DNA of 64,000 nucleotides from Actinomycetota bacterium. Lineage in GTDB: Bacteria > Actinomycetota > Actinomycetes > Nanopelagicales > Nanopelagicaceae. A program made the translations under genes and the position numbers. The stretch covers positions 1 to 64,000 of the forward strand of contig JAQBVO010000002.1 in assembly GCA_027728065.1 (NCBI GenBank), read 5' to 3'. Shown here in pieces: positions 8,988-18,955 of the stretch (within the stretch, counting starts at the first letter, position 1; every line of letters begins with the position of its first letter). The notes under the pieces are model-generated. The model searched no databases, was not told the origin of the DNA, and worked only from the letters and a program-made list of their open reading frames with translations.

Positions 8988-9733
8988 TGTCTAATGTATT
9001 AGAGCTTGTTGATATCCGTAAATCCTTTGGCGCTGAGCTTGTACTCAACCATCTGCATCTGCAAGTACCCGAACACACGGCAACGGTTTTAATCGGCGCA
9101 TCAGGCTCGGGCAAATCTACACTTCTTCGCTGCATCAACTTATTGGAGACAATTGATGACGGTAAGATTTATTTAGATGGAGAAGAGATCTCTGATCCAC
9201 TTATTAGCGTCGATGAAGTACGTCGTAAACTTGGAATGGTCTTTCAATCCTTTAATCTATTTCCACACAAAACTGTTTTAGAAAACATCACACTCTCTCC
9301 CATGAAGGTTTATGGCAAGAGCAAAGATGAGGCCAACACCGATGCGATGCACTTACTTAAACGCTTTGATTTATCCGATAAGGCCGATCAATACCCAGAT
9401 CGACTCAGTGGAGGACAGCAACAGCGAGTAGCGATCATCCGCTCTTTAGCAGTTAATCCACGGTTATTAATGCTAGATGAGGTCACCTCTGCACTCGACC
9501 CGGTATTAGTCAATGAGGTTTTGTCGGCTGTTAGAGATTTAAAGAGTGATGGAATGACAATGGTTTTAGCAACACATGAAATGGGCTTTGCAACGCAGGT
9601 TGCCGACGAGGTCTGCTTTTTAGAGTCGGGAAATATCCTCGAACGGGGAACGGCTGAACAGGTCCTGCACAATCCCCAGAATCCAAAGACTCAAGAGTTT
9701 TTAAAGCGCGTGCATCAGGCTGGTCGGCTTTAA
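8987..9733 (+). CDS. Amino-acid ABC transporter ATP-binding protein
   Basis: Walker A GASGSGKST, signature LSGGQQQRVAI, Walker B LLMLDEVTSALDP. Confidence 0.94.
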   Translation: MSNVLELVDIRKSFGAELVLNHLHLQVPEHTATVLIGASGSGKSTLLRCINLLETIDDGKIYLDGEEISDPLISVDEVRRKLGMVFQSFNLFPHKTVLENITLSPMKVYGKSKDEANTDAMHLLKRFDLSDKADQYPDRLSGGQQQRVAIIRSLAVNPRLLMLDEVTSALDPVLVNEVLSAVRDLKSDGMTMVLATHEMGFATQVADEVCFLESGNILERGTAEQVLHNPQNPKTQEFLKRVHQAGRL

Positions 9734-9734
9734 A

Positions 9735-10724
9735 GTGATTAAAACTCTTCCAGGTCTGGGTTTAATCGCAGTCATAGTCGCCGCTGCTTTTCAAATCCAT
9801 AATTTTCAGCCAGCAATTAGCCCTCTAGCGCTGTGTGTGGCACTTGGGTTTCTGATTGCCAATCTAGGCTCCTGGCCAGCCTTTGCAAATGATGGAACAA
9901 CGTTGGCTGGCAAAAAACTAATGCGCATTGGCGTTGCTCTTTTAGGTGCACAGGTCAGCGTGGTTTCACTCCAAGCTATTGGCATTAAAGGTGTCATTAC
10001 CGTCATACTAGTTGTAAGTTTTACTATATTTGGAGTTCTTGGTCTGTCCAAATTATTTAAGATGAGCGGTGATTTAGCTCTGTTGATTGGTGTTGGCTTT
10101 GGAGTCTGTGGTGCAACTGCAGTTGCCGCGATTCGACCCCAGACACGTGCCACCCAGGAAGAGACCTCATATGCAATAGCCTTGATCTCTTTGTGTGGCA
10201 CTCTTTCAATATTCCTGCTTCCATTTCTCGGGCATTTAATGGGATTGAGTGATCAGACATTTGGTGCTTGGGCGGGGGCGGCCGTTCATGATGTCGGTCA
10301 AGTTATTGCAACGGCATCTGTTTGGAGCGATGACGCGGTTAAATCAGCCGTTGTTGTAAAATTAGCGCGAGTTTGTTTATTAGCACCCATAGTTTTGATT
10401 CTCTCGATTCGCCACCGTCGCTATCTAACGGTGCAGGGAAAGAACGCAGTAGCATCGGCCAAAGTTCCCCTGATTCCATTCTTCGTTCTGGGCTTTATAT
10501 CTGTTGCAATTCTGCAGAACACAGTAGTCATTCCGGTTGGTGTGCACGACAACATTGTTTTATTAAGCAAAATTCTGCTGGGTGCCGGCTTAGTCGCCCT
10601 AGGTTCCGGGGTGCGATGGGGAGCTATACGCGCGATAGGTCCGCGCCCCATGCTGATGGGCATGATCGCCTGGCTCCTTGTTGCTGGAATTGCACTCACC
10701 GCGGTCACAATTACAGGGATTTAA
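9735..10724 (+). CDS. YeiH/UPF0324-family putative membrane exporter
   Basis: Multi-TM protein with KLMRIGVALLGAQVSV, GVCGATAVAAIRP, GAAVHDVGQVIATA, KLARVCLLAPIVL. Confidence 0.85.
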   Translation: MIKTLPGLGLIAVIVAAAFQIHNFQPAISPLALCVALGFLIANLGSWPAFANDGTTLAGKKLMRIGVALLGAQVSVVSLQAIGIKGVITVILVVSFTIFGVLGLSKLFKMSGDLALLIGVGFGVCGATAVAAIRPQTRATQEETSYAIALISLCGTLSIFLLPFLGHLMGLSDQTFGAWAGAAVHDVGQVIATASVWSDDAVKSAVVVKLARVCLLAPIVLILSIRHRRYLTVQGKNAVASAKVPLIPFFVLGFISVAILQNTVVIPVGVHDNIVLLSKILLGAGLVALGSGVRWGAIRAIGPRPMLMGMIAWLLVAGIALTAVTITGI

Positions 10725-10727
10725 TTT

Positions 10728-10850
10728 GTTACCGATTACAATCTCTTAGCTGCAGGTGCTATGTTTGCCGCTCTTCCAACTCTGATTGTCTTTTTCCTTC
10801 TACGTAAGCAGTTTGTTTCAGGCTTAACTCTCGGCTCCACTAAGGGATAA
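10728..10850 (+). pseudogene. C-terminal remnant of a carbohydrate ABC transporter permease (MalG/UgpE type)
   Basis: Open frame VTDYNLLAAGAMFAALPTLIVFFLLRKQFVSGLTLGSTKG-stop resembles the C-terminus of MalG-type permeases; no start or upstream domain. Confidence 0.7.
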
Positions 10851-10852
10851 AA

Positions 10853-11803
10853 ATGAGAGCAATACAGATCACGGCCTTTGGTGGTCCAGAGTCTATGAAA
10901 CTCGTAGAACTACCCGATCCAGTCGCTGGCCCTGGCTTTGAACTCATCGATGTGAGCGCTATTGGAATCAACTATGCCGATACACATCAGACCGAAAACT
11001 CATATCTATCTCCCCAAAAACTCCCATTAGTTCCAGGGATAGAAGTTGTGGGAACAACCTCGAGCGGACGACGTGTTCTAACCCCCGTTGCAAGCGGGGG
11101 ATATGCACAGAAAGCTCTGGCCTACTCCGGTGCGATGATTGATATTCCAGAAGGCGTTAGTGATTCTCAAGCGCTCTGCATGCTAGTTCAAGGATCAACT
11201 GCATGGCATATTTTAAAAACTGTAGGCCATGTCAAAGCTGGAGAAAGTGTAGTAATACATGCAGCAGCCGGCGGTGTTGGGACAATTGCAATTCAATTAG
11301 CAAAGATGTGGGGTGCAAAGGTAATCGCCGTTGTTTCAACGCAAGAGAAGAGAGATTTGACAAAGTCATTAGGTGCCGATAGCGCCATCGATGCAGATCA
11401 AGAGAATCTAGGTGCAGCTATTCTGGAAGCAAACAATGGCAAGCCAGTTGATTTAGTTTTAGAGATGGTTGGCGGTAAAACATTTGATGTAAGCCTTGAA
11501 GTGCTTGCACCCTTTGGTCGATTAATTACATTTGGAATGGCATCGCGAACTCCTCCGACAGCAATTCATCCAGGATCATTGCTGCGTGGCTCTAAAACAA
11601 TTACCGGTTTCTGGCTCTCTCACTGCTTCGGAAGTAAAGAGTTACTCAATGATGTAATCATCCAGCTTTTTGAGTTAGTAAAGAGCGGAAAACTCAAACC
11701 AGTTATTGGCGCGACCTTCCCATTGAGCCAAGCAACTCGTGCACATCAGGCGATGTTGGGCCGCGAGACCACTGGCAAAATCACGCTAAACCCCAATGAA
11801 TAA
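10853..11803 (+). CDS. NADPH:quinone oxidoreductase / zinc-type alcohol dehydrogenase-like (MDR) protein
   Basis: MRAIQITAFGGPESMKL; HAAAGGVGTIAIQLAKMWGAKVIAVVST. Confidence 0.88.
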   Translation: MRAIQITAFGGPESMKLVELPDPVAGPGFELIDVSAIGINYADTHQTENSYLSPQKLPLVPGIEVVGTTSSGRRVLTPVASGGYAQKALAYSGAMIDIPEGVSDSQALCMLVQGSTAWHILKTVGHVKAGESVVIHAAAGGVGTIAIQLAKMWGAKVIAVVSTQEKRDLTKSLGADSAIDADQENLGAAILEANNGKPVDLVLEMVGGKTFDVSLEVLAPFGRLITFGMASRTPPTAIHPGSLLRGSKTITGFWLSHCFGSKELLNDVIIQLFELVKSGKLKPVIGATFPLSQATRAHQAMLGRETTGKITLNPNE

Positions 11804-11876
11804 GCGATGGGATTTTTAGAAAGTAAGCCGCTGCCTGTACGCTAAGGCCTCCAGTAAATACCGACAAAGAAAATGC

Positions 11877-11949
11877 GCCCCCCTAGCTCAGTTGGTAGAG
11901 CGTTTCCATGGTAAGGAAGAGGTCACCGGTCCGATTCCGGTGGGGGGCT
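11877..11949 (+). tRNA. tRNA-Thr(GGU)
   Basis: GCCCCCC/GGGGGGC acceptor stem, TTTCC-ATGGTAA-GGAAG anticodon arm, T-loop TCCGATT. Confidence 0.93.
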
Positions 11950-11998
11950 CGAGAAGAGCTTCTTGCCTAAAAGTGAGATCTTTTCAAAGCACACCCCT

Positions 11999-12072
11999 GG
12001 CGGGGTAGCTCAGCTTGGTAGAGCAAGCGGCTCATAATCGCTGTGTCGTGGGTTCAAATCCCGCCCCCGCTA
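11999..12072 (+). tRNA. tRNA-Met(CAU)
   Basis: GGCGGGG...CCCCGCT acceptor stem, anticodon loop CTCATAA, T-arm GTGGGTTCAAATCCCGC. Confidence 0.92.
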
Positions 12073-12155
12073 CTAGTTCTACATCTGCGAATTTCGCGCA
12101 TTGATGGGCCTCGGGTAACCTTGGGCTTTGAATTAAGGGATGAAGGAGTAAGACC

Positions 12156-12326
12156 ATGGCAAGTAAGAGCGCGGACGTTCGTCCGAAGATCACCATGGCA
12201 TGCGTGGAGTGCAAAGAGCGCAACTACATCACTAAGAAGAACCGCCGCAACGATCCAGATCGCATGGAGCTTAAGAAGTTCTGTCCACGTTGCAAGTCAT
12301 CAACTCTTCACCGCGAAACCCGCTAA
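12156..12326 (+). CDS. rpmG: 50S ribosomal protein L33
   Basis: 56 aa [56 protein letters not shown]; not in the supplied ORF track. Confidence 0.96.
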   Translation: MASKSADVRPKITMACVECKERNYITKKNRRNDPDRMELKKFCPRCKSSTLHRETR

Positions 12327-12715
12327 TGATCAATCCCGATTCGGTCGGGCGTACCTTTAAAGGTGCAGAGTCAATAACTATTACCCAGTCACAGATCGAT
12401 GCCTTTGCCGCAGCTATAGGCGAATCCGAAAGATCGGTGGCACCCCCAACTTTTTCAATCCGCATCACACTGCCTGAATTTGAATCGATTTTGACCCAGC
12501 CCGATATCGGAGTTGATTGGAGGCGCGTAGTTCATGGAGATCAAAGCTTTGAAATCTACCGTCCGATTGTAGCTGGAGATATTTTCACTTGTTCTGCAAC
12601 TATCGAAAGCCTACGCGTTGTATCGGGCAATGAGATTATCTCGGTACGCAATGATTTACATAATAGGTCAGAACTTGTCGTCTCATCATGGGCAACATTG
12701 GTGGTGCGCGGATGA
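12326..12715 (+). CDS. FAS1-like (3R)-hydroxyacyl dehydratase, HadA-like
   Basis: Overlaps the rpmG stop; MaoC-like N-terminal dehydratase (PDSVGRTF, VVHGDQSFEIYRPIVAGD); canonical locus position. Confidence 0.85.
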   Translation: MINPDSVGRTFKGAESITITQSQIDAFAAAIGESERSVAPPTFSIRITLPEFESILTQPDIGVDWRRVVHGDQSFEIYRPIVAGDIFTCSATIESLRVVSGNEIISVRNDLHNRSELVVSSWATLVVRG

Positions 12716-13107
12716 TCAAAGTCGGCGACATTATTCCGGAGAGAGTTTTCTACATAGATCGCGCACTATTAAAGGCCTATGCCGATGCTAGTGGGGATCA
12801 GAATCCAATCCACCAGAATGAAGAGTTTGCACTCTCCGTTGGACTTCCCAACGTTATTGCCCATGGAATGCTCACTATGGCCTTGGTCGCAAGATTCATC
12901 TCGGATTGGTCTGGTGGCAGTGCCAACGTGAAAGAGTTTTCAGCCCGTTTTATTAAGCCCGTTATTGTCCCAGCAGGCCAGAACGTTGATTTAACTGTAA
13001 CGGCAATGGTTGTAGAGGTAGATGCAGATCGCGTGAAGTTAGATTGTGTAGCCAGATCAAACGGGGTCAAAGTCTTAGGAATGTCTCAAGCAGTCGTCAT
13101 CAAATGA
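12712..13107 (+). CDS. MaoC-family dehydratase, HadB-like
   Basis: YADASGDQNPIHQNEEFALSVGLPNVIAHGMLTMALVARF (hydratase 2 motif). Confidence 0.88.
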   Translation: MIKVGDIIPERVFYIDRALLKAYADASGDQNPIHQNEEFALSVGLPNVIAHGMLTMALVARFISDWSGGSANVKEFSARFIKPVIVPAGQNVDLTVTAMVVEVDADRVKLDCVARSNGVKVLGMSQAVVIK

Positions 13108-13991
13108 GCGCACCTGATTCGGTCATAGCCCTTGCCCAAGCACGCATGGCAGCGCGGGCCGAAAAGAATTTCGCACTCGCCGATACTTTGCGCAACACAA
13201 TTGCAAAGGCTGGCTATGAAGTCGTAGATGTGGCTGGTGGATTTGAACTTCAGGAAAGAGCCGCTTTTATCACTCTGGCTCATGCGCGAGATATCCACAG
13301 AATAGATTTAGAGAAAGAAACTACCCTGGCATTAATCGTCGAAGGATTTACCGAAGATGCTCTCGAAGCGGTAGTAAGTATTAAAGCCAATAACGATTGT
13401 GGTCTTGTAATACTTTCAATCGGCGATCCTGGTCGGCTTGTGGCCGCCATGGATTCGCGCACATATCTATTTGCAGTTGCTCCGGGTGCGGGTTGGGGTG
13501 GGTGCGCAAATACTTTGCTGAAAAGAATAAAGAGTAAGTATGTAGTGATCATGGATCCCTCAACACGTCTTATTGGCGATGCAGTCACGCCAGTGATTGA
13601 GGAGCTGGAAAAAGGTGAATTTGTTGCCGTTGGTTGGCGCGGAGGATTGATTAATATCCAAGATGAGTGGCGTAGCGTTGAGGAGAAAGGCGATGGTGAA
13701 GTCGATGTGCTCTTCTCGTACTTTCTCGCCCTTAACCGTGAGGCGGTTTTAGAGGCTGGCGGCTTTAATCCTCGTGCTATTTATTATCGCAACGCCGATA
13801 TTGAGTTTTCACTTAAACTCCGCCAGGCTGGAGGGCGGCTATTACAGATGAGCCTGCCACTAGAACAAGGACGTCATCACGGCTATCACGATGTTGACCC
13901 TGAATATCGCCAAGTGCAATCAAAGAAGAACTACGATCGCATTCTTGAGCGCTTTAGAGGCAAAAGCACAATTTTGTCTCCACGTCGCTAA
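13104..13991 (+). CDS. Family 2-like glycosyltransferase with an N-terminal CysRS C-terminal-like helical segment
   Basis: N-term ARMAARAEKNFALADTLRNTIAKAGYEVVDVAGGFEL resembles the CysRS tail; then a GT-A-like region VVIMDPSTRLIGDAVTPVI..., LNREAVLEAGGFNPRAIYYRNADIEFSLKLRQAGGRLLQ. Confidence 0.75.
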   Translation: MSAPDSVIALAQARMAARAEKNFALADTLRNTIAKAGYEVVDVAGGFELQERAAFITLAHARDIHRIDLEKETTLALIVEGFTEDALEAVVSIKANNDCGLVILSIGDPGRLVAAMDSRTYLFAVAPGAGWGGCANTLLKRIKSKYVVIMDPSTRLIGDAVTPVIEELEKGEFVAVGWRGGLINIQDEWRSVEEKGDGEVDVLFSYFLALNREAVLEAGGFNPRAIYYRNADIEFSLKLRQAGGRLLQMSLPLEQGRHHGYHDVDPEYRQVQSKKNYDRILERFRGKSTILSPRR

Positions 13992-14000
13992 CCTTTAGCC

Positions 14001-15017
14001 ATGACTGAACTATCCAAATACACCAGCCTGCGCGTAGGTGGTCCGGCCAGGGAGATTGTTCATGTTGCAAGCGAATCAGCGATTATTGCAGCCATTGAAG
14101 CTGCAGGGGATTCGCCGATATTAATTATGGGCGGTGGAACAAATGTTTTAATCGCCGATAATGGATTTGATGGGACCGTCATCCATATCGCTAATAACAG
14201 CGTTGAATCTGAAATCGATGCATGTAGTGGCGCAACACTAACTATTGGCGCTGGAGAAAACTGGGATAGCCTCGTTCAGTCATCTATAGATCACGGCTTT
14301 GCTGGACTCGAAACTCTCAGTGGCATTCCAGGTACTGTGGGCGCTGCGCCGATTCAAAACATCGGGGCGTATGGCCATGAAGTTAGCGAGTTTATTACCC
14401 GTGTTCGGACTTATGACCGTGAGAATAAGGCTATAAGAACATTTACAAACTCTGAGTGCGAATTTTCATATCGTAACTCATACTTTAAAGCACACCCTGG
14501 TCGCTATGTTGTTTTAAACGTTGTATTCCAACTGCGGATTGGCCAAATGAGCGCACCAATTACCTATCTTGAACTAGCAAAGAAGCTTCAGATTGAAATC
14601 GGTGACAAGGTAAGTATTCTTGATTGTCGCGCTGGAGTATTAGAACTTCGAGCAGGTAAAGGGATGTTGTTATCGGCTCAAGATCATGATTCGTGGTCGG
14701 CCGGATCTTTCTTTACTAATCCGATTATCTCCCAGCAAGCTGCAGATGAACTTCCAAATGCTGCGCCTAAATGGCCGCTACATGATGGCCGGGTGAAGGT
14801 ATCGGCGGCATGGTTGATTGAAAACTCCGGAGTTCACAAGGGCGATGAGATTGGTGGCGCACGTATTTCCACTAAACATGTGTTGGCGGTAACAAATTCA
14901 GGTACTGCAACAGCTGCAGATATCGCAGCCTTAGCTAAGCGCGCACGTGATCATGTACAGAAAGCATTTGGAATAACCTTAATTGCCGAAGTAAAACTAA
15001 TCGGAGTTGAGATTTAA
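14001..15017 (+). CDS. murB: UDP-N-acetylmuramate dehydrogenase
   Basis: [57 protein letters not shown]. Confidence 0.96.
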   Translation: MTELSKYTSLRVGGPAREIVHVASESAIIAAIEAAGDSPILIMGGGTNVLIADNGFDGTVIHIANNSVESEIDACSGATLTIGAGENWDSLVQSSIDHGFAGLETLSGIPGTVGAAPIQNIGAYGHEVSEFITRVRTYDRENKAIRTFTNSECEFSYRNSYFKAHPGRYVVLNVVFQLRIGQMSAPITYLELAKKLQIEIGDKVSILDCRAGVLELRAGKGMLLSAQDHDSWSAGSFFTNPIISQQAADELPNAAPKWPLHDGRVKVSAAWLIENSGVHKGDEIGGARISTKHVLAVTNSGTATAADIAALAKRARDHVQKAFGITLIAEVKLIGVEI

Positions 15018-16255
15018 CTTTCTGTAAGCAGTTTCTTAATCCGTCCAATACCTTCGAGGATATCTGCATCACTTGTTGCATAGGAAAAGCGTAAGTATCC
15101 AGAGCGACCAAAGGCCTCGCCTGGAACGGCTGTGACCTCAACCTCTTCTAGCAAGATTGCTGCAAGCTCGGCCGATGTCTGTGGAGTTTTTCCGCGAATC
15201 TTTCTGCCGAGTACTCCTTTAACCGATGGGTAGACGTAAAAAGCGCCAGTTGGTGTCGGGCAGACAAAGCCAGGGATCTGATTGAGTAGGCCGACGATTA
15301 ATTTACGTCGTCGATTAAAGGCCTCACCCATTGCATGAACTGCATGTAGGTCACCGGTAACAGCTGCGATTGCCGCGCGCTGTGAGACATTCGAGACGTT
15401 AGAGGTTAAATGTGACTGCAGATTAGTTGCCGCCTTAATTACATCCTTAGGTCCGATCATCCAACCTACCCGCCAACCTGTCATTGCATATGTCTTTGCA
15501 ACGCCGTTCAAAATAATACATGTATCGGCAAGACCAGGAACGACCACAGGCATACTTGGCGCAGTAGCACCGTTGTATAGCAAGTGCTCGTAAATCTCAT
15601 CTGAAATTACCCAGATATTATTAGCAAGGGCCCATTGACCAATAGCTTTAACTTGTGCAGGCGAGTACACAGCACCTGTTGGATTAGATGGTGAACAAAA
15701 TAAAATCGCTTTTGTCTTTTGTGTACGCGCAGCCTCTAACTGCGCAACGCTTACTAAATAATCCTGCCTCTCATCGGCAAAGACTTCGATAGCAACGCCA
15801 CCGGCTAACTTGATGCACTCTGGATAAGTTGTCCAAAATGGAGATGGTAATAAAACCTCATCACCATCATTGATGATCGCTGCGAAGGCTTGATACACCG
15901 CCTGCTTACCACCATTGGTAATCAAAACTTGATCAGAGGTAATCTCATAGTTTGAATCGCGTTTTGTCTTTACAACAATGGCTTCGCGCAGTTCGGGCAA
16001 TCCAGCTGTTGGCGTATAACGGTGGTTTGATTCAACACGAGTCGCAGCGGCAGCGGCCTCGACGATGTAATCCGGCGTTGGAAAGTCAGGCTCACCTGCG
16101 CCAAATCCGATTACTGGACGGCCCTGCGCTTTGAGCGCTTTAGCTTTGGCATCAACGGCCAAGGTGGCAGACTCTGTAATCGCAGCGATTCGCGATGAAA
16201 TTCGTGAACTCATACTCCCAATTCTGCCGTATTCTAGATGCGAGTTAGACCGCAA
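15014..16255 (-). CDS. Pyridoxal-phosphate aminotransferase (aspartate aminotransferase-like)
   Basis: [59 protein letters not shown]. Confidence 0.92.
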   Translation of the reverse strand: MRSNSHLEYGRIGSMSSRISSRIAAITESATLAVDAKAKALKAQGRPVIGFGAGEPDFPTPDYIVEAAAAATRVESNHRYTPTAGLPELREAIVVKTKRDSNYEITSDQVLITNGGKQAVYQAFAAIINDGDEVLLPSPFWTTYPECIKLAGGVAIEVFADERQDYLVSVAQLEAARTQKTKAILFCSPSNPTGAVYSPAQVKAIGQWALANNIWVISDEIYEHLLYNGATAPSMPVVVPGLADTCIILNGVAKTYAMTGWRVGWMIGPKDVIKAATNLQSHLTSNVSNVSQRAAIAAVTGDLHAVHAMGEAFNRRRKLIVGLLNQIPGFVCPTPTGAFYVYPSVKGVLGRKIRGKTPQTSAELAAILLEEVEVTAVPGEAFGRSGYLRFSYATSDADILEGIGRIKKLLTES

Positions 16256-16329
16256 CCCCTCCTAGCCTCTACACTTGCAGGCTCACGAGGGCTTGCTTTT
16301 CCCTATGGTTTTGCCATGCCCTCGTGCGA

Positions 16330-16403
16330 AGGGCAGTAGCTCAATTGGCTAGAGTTGCCGTCTCCAAAGCGGCCGGTTGGGGGTTCGAGTCCCTCCTGCC
16401 CTG
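16330..16403 (+). tRNA. tRNA-Trp(CCA)
   Basis: AGGGCAG/CTGCCCT acceptor stem, CTCCAAA anticodon loop, GGGGGTTCGAGTCCCTC T-arm; upstream of secE as in many bacteria. Confidence 0.95.
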
Positions 16404-16445
16404 CAAGTTGTACAGGTTAAGTAAATGGTTAGAAAAGGAGTAGCG

Positions 16446-16670
16446 ATGACAGAGTCACCAGAAGACGTTGCCGACAAGCTCGGTCTATTTGGGCGCATCG
16501 GCCTTTTCTATCGCCAAATTGTCAATGAGCTCACCAAGGTTGTTTGGCCAACCCGTAATCAGTTAACGACCTACACGGCCGTTGTATTGGTCTTCGTGAC
16601 TTTCATCATCGCAGTTGTCTCCCTTGTCGATCTTGTATTAACAAAGATCGTCTTCTGGGTATTTGGATAA
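16446..16670 (+). CDS. secE: Preprotein translocase subunit SecE
   Basis: FYRQIVNELTKVVWPTRNQLTTYTAVVLVFV. Confidence 0.95.
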   Translation: MTESPEDVADKLGLFGRIGLFYRQIVNELTKVVWPTRNQLTTYTAVVLVFVTFIIAVVSLVDLVLTKIVFWVFG

Positions 16671-16679
16671 GGACAAGAA

Positions 16680-17441
16680 ATGACCGATGAGCTCAACGTA
16701 GAAACGCAGAAGACAGATGCCTTTGAGGCCGCCCTTGCTGCATCGGCTACGGCATTGGCTACGCCAGTGGTGGAAGAGGTCGAGAGTGCACCCGAGCCAG
16801 GTTATTCAATTGAGTCCGAGCTTGCGCTGGCATCGGATGAAGATGGTGATGTCGAATCCGATGAAAACGATCCAAACGCTGAGTTTCGACGCACGCTTCG
16901 TACAGCCCTTGGCGATTGGTATGTAGTTCACTCCTACGCCGGCTATGAGAAGAAAGTTAAGGGCAACCTTCAAACACGTATTCAATCTTTAAATATGGAG
17001 GATTACATCTTTCAGATTGAAGTTCCTGAAGAAGAGGTTAAAGAGCTCAAGAACGGCGCTTTCAAAATGGTTAAGCGCAATATCTATCCAGGCTATGTTT
17101 TAGTCCGTATGGATCTTACCGATGAATCTTGGTCGGCCGTTCGCAATACTCCAGGTGTTACTGGTTTTGTTGGTAACGCCCACCATCCAAGCCCGCTGAC
17201 GATGGATGAAGTAGAAAAGATTTTGGCACCACGCCCAGTTAAGAAATCTGACAAGATTGATATTCGCCTTATTGATTTCGCTATCGGTGAATCAGTAACG
17301 GTAATGGATGGTCCATTTGCAACACTGCCAGCATCGATCTCAGAGATCATGCCAGAGCAGGCAAAGCTCAAGGTTCTCGTCTCTATTTTCGGACGTGAAA
17401 CACCGGTCGAGCTCTCATTTGCACAGGTACAAAAGATTTAA
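16680..17441 (+). CDS. nusG: Transcription termination/antitermination factor NusG
   Basis: [33 protein letters not shown]; acidic N-terminal extension. Confidence 0.97.
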   Translation: MTDELNVETQKTDAFEAALAASATALATPVVEEVESAPEPGYSIESELALASDEDGDVESDENDPNAEFRRTLRTALGDWYVVHSYAGYEKKVKGNLQTRIQSLNMEDYIFQIEVPEEEVKELKNGAFKMVKRNIYPGYVLVRMDLTDESWSAVRNTPGVTGFVGNAHHPSPLTMDEVEKILAPRPVKKSDKIDIRLIDFAIGESVTVMDGPFATLPASISEIMPEQAKLKVLVSIFGRETPVELSFAQVQKI

Positions 17442-17478
17442 CTGCCCCAGTAAACGATAAGAAAAAAGAGGAAAAGAA

Positions 17479-17910
17479 ATGGCACCAAAGAAGAAGGCAA
17501 CAGGCTTTATTAAGTTGCAGATCCAGGCCGGCGCAGCCACACCTGCTCCACCAGTAGGTCCTGCCCTTGGTCAGCATGGTGTCAACATCATGGAGTTCGT
17601 TAAGGCCTACAACGCTGCAACAGAGTCTCAAAAGGGTCAGATTATTCCAGTGGAGATCACTGTCTATGAAGATCGCTCTTTTACCTTTATCACTAAGACT
17701 CCTCCCGCATCTCGCCTTATCTTGAAGGCTGCTGGCGTTGAAAAGGGATCGGCTATTCCTCACAAGACTAAGGTTGCAAATATCACCATGGCTCAAGTTA
17801 CTGAGATCGCAAAGGTAAAGATGGCTGATCTAAATGCAAACGACATAGATGCAGCCTCAAAGATTATCGCTGGAACTGCACGTTCAATGGGAATCACAAC
17901 TAATGGATAA
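17479..17910 (+). CDS. rplK: 50S ribosomal protein L11
   Basis: [34 protein letters not shown]. Confidence 0.98.
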   Translation: MAPKKKATGFIKLQIQAGAATPAPPVGPALGQHGVNIMEFVKAYNAATESQKGQIIPVEITVYEDRSFTFITKTPPASRLILKAAGVEKGSAIPHKTKVANITMAQVTEIAKVKMADLNANDIDAASKIIAGTARSMGITTNG

Positions 17911-17955
17911 GGTTGAATAAATAAAGAATTCTCTTTCTCACCGCGGGAAAGAGAT

Positions 17956-17985
17956 GTGGGAGGAGCACGCTGCTCCGTCAACCAC
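17956..17985 (+). promoter_or_regulatory. Candidate L1-binding leader hairpin between rplK and rplA
   Basis: GTGG...CCAC closing pairs around GGAGCA-CGC-TGCTCC with asymmetric internal loop; position matches known L1 autoregulation. Confidence 0.4.
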
Positions 17986-18026
17986 AACCACTAGCTCCTA
18001 ATTAAGTTAGGAGAAATGAGGAAGAA

Positions 18027-18731
18027 ATGAAGCGCTCAAAGAAGTACATCGAAGCAGCGGCAAAGGTAACTAAAGATCATCTTTATACCCCGCTGGAGGC
18101 AGTAACACTTGCCAAGGAGACTTCGACAGTTAAGTACAACGCATCTATTGAAGTTGCGTTGGTACTTGGTGTGGATCCAAAAAAGGCCGATCAAGCGATC
18201 CGTTCAACAGTTAACTTGCCACACGGCACAGGAAAGACTGCACGCGTATTAGTCTTTGCTAACGGTGATAAGGCCGATGCTGCACGGGCAGCAGGTGCTG
18301 ACATAGTTGGTGGGGACGAACTCATTGAAGAGGTTTCAAAAGGTCGCCTAGATTACGACGCAGTTGTTTCAACCCCTGACCTTATGGGAAAGGTCGGTCG
18401 CCTAGGTAAGGTTCTAGGACCTCGAGGTCTGATGCCAAACCCAAAGACTGGAACGGTTACAACCGACGTCGCAAAGGCAGTTGAAGATATCAAGGGTGGA
18501 AAAATCGAGTTCCGGATTGATAAGAACTGCAATCTTCACTTCTTAATCGGCAAGGTCTCATTTACCGCCGAGCAGCTTGCAGATAACTACGCCGCTGCAA
18601 TGGAGGAGATCATGCGTGCAAAGCCAAACTCTTCAAAGGGTCGCTACATTCAAAAGGCTGTCATCTCAACAACAATGGGACCTGGCATCCAAGTCGATCC
18701 CAACCTAATTCGCGAGTCTGCAGATAACTAA
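18027..18731 (+). CDS. rplA: 50S ribosomal protein L1
   Basis: [44 protein letters not shown]. Confidence 0.98.
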   Translation: MKRSKKYIEAAAKVTKDHLYTPLEAVTLAKETSTVKYNASIEVALVLGVDPKKADQAIRSTVNLPHGTGKTARVLVFANGDKADAARAAGADIVGGDELIEEVSKGRLDYDAVVSTPDLMGKVGRLGKVLGPRGLMPNPKTGTVTTDVAKAVEDIKGGKIEFRIDKNCNLHFLIGKVSFTAEQLADNYAAAMEEIMRAKPNSSKGRYIQKAVISTTMGPGIQVDPNLIRESADN

Positions 18732-18794
18732 CTCTTAAGAAAAGCGTTTTTACGCTCGATTTGACCAGCTAAGGCATCTCGCTTTAGCCTTATG

Positions 18795-18945
18795 CCATAA
18801 CCAAAGACCGCAGGTTCAGATTAACCGCAAGGAAAATCTGAATAAATGAGAAGATCTCAGCCCGCGTAGGTGTTCACGTAAATCCGTGGCGCTTCTACGC
18901 GTTACGGATTTTTTTAATTTCCTGTGATCACTAAGTACCAGGAAA
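18795..18945 (+). promoter_or_regulatory. L10 ribosomal leader-like region upstream of rplJL
   Basis: Structured intergenic region (ACCGCAGGTTCAGATTAACCGCAAGG...) directly upstream of rplJ ending in an attenuator-like terminator. Confidence 0.55.
18881..18915 (+). terminator. Intrinsic terminator/attenuator in rplA-rplJ leader
   Basis: AATCCGT (18881-18887) pairs ACGGATT (18904-18910), followed by T-run. Confidence 0.75.
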
Positions 18946-18955
18946 GGTGAACCGA

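Noticed and set aside
10373-10807. 144-aa + ORF overlapping YeiH end
   Set aside because: Out of frame with both YeiH and the permease remnant, with Cys/Ser-rich spurious composition.
17383-17796. 137-aa minus-strand ORF across rplK
   Set aside because: Complement of a conserved ribosomal protein gene; no independent support.
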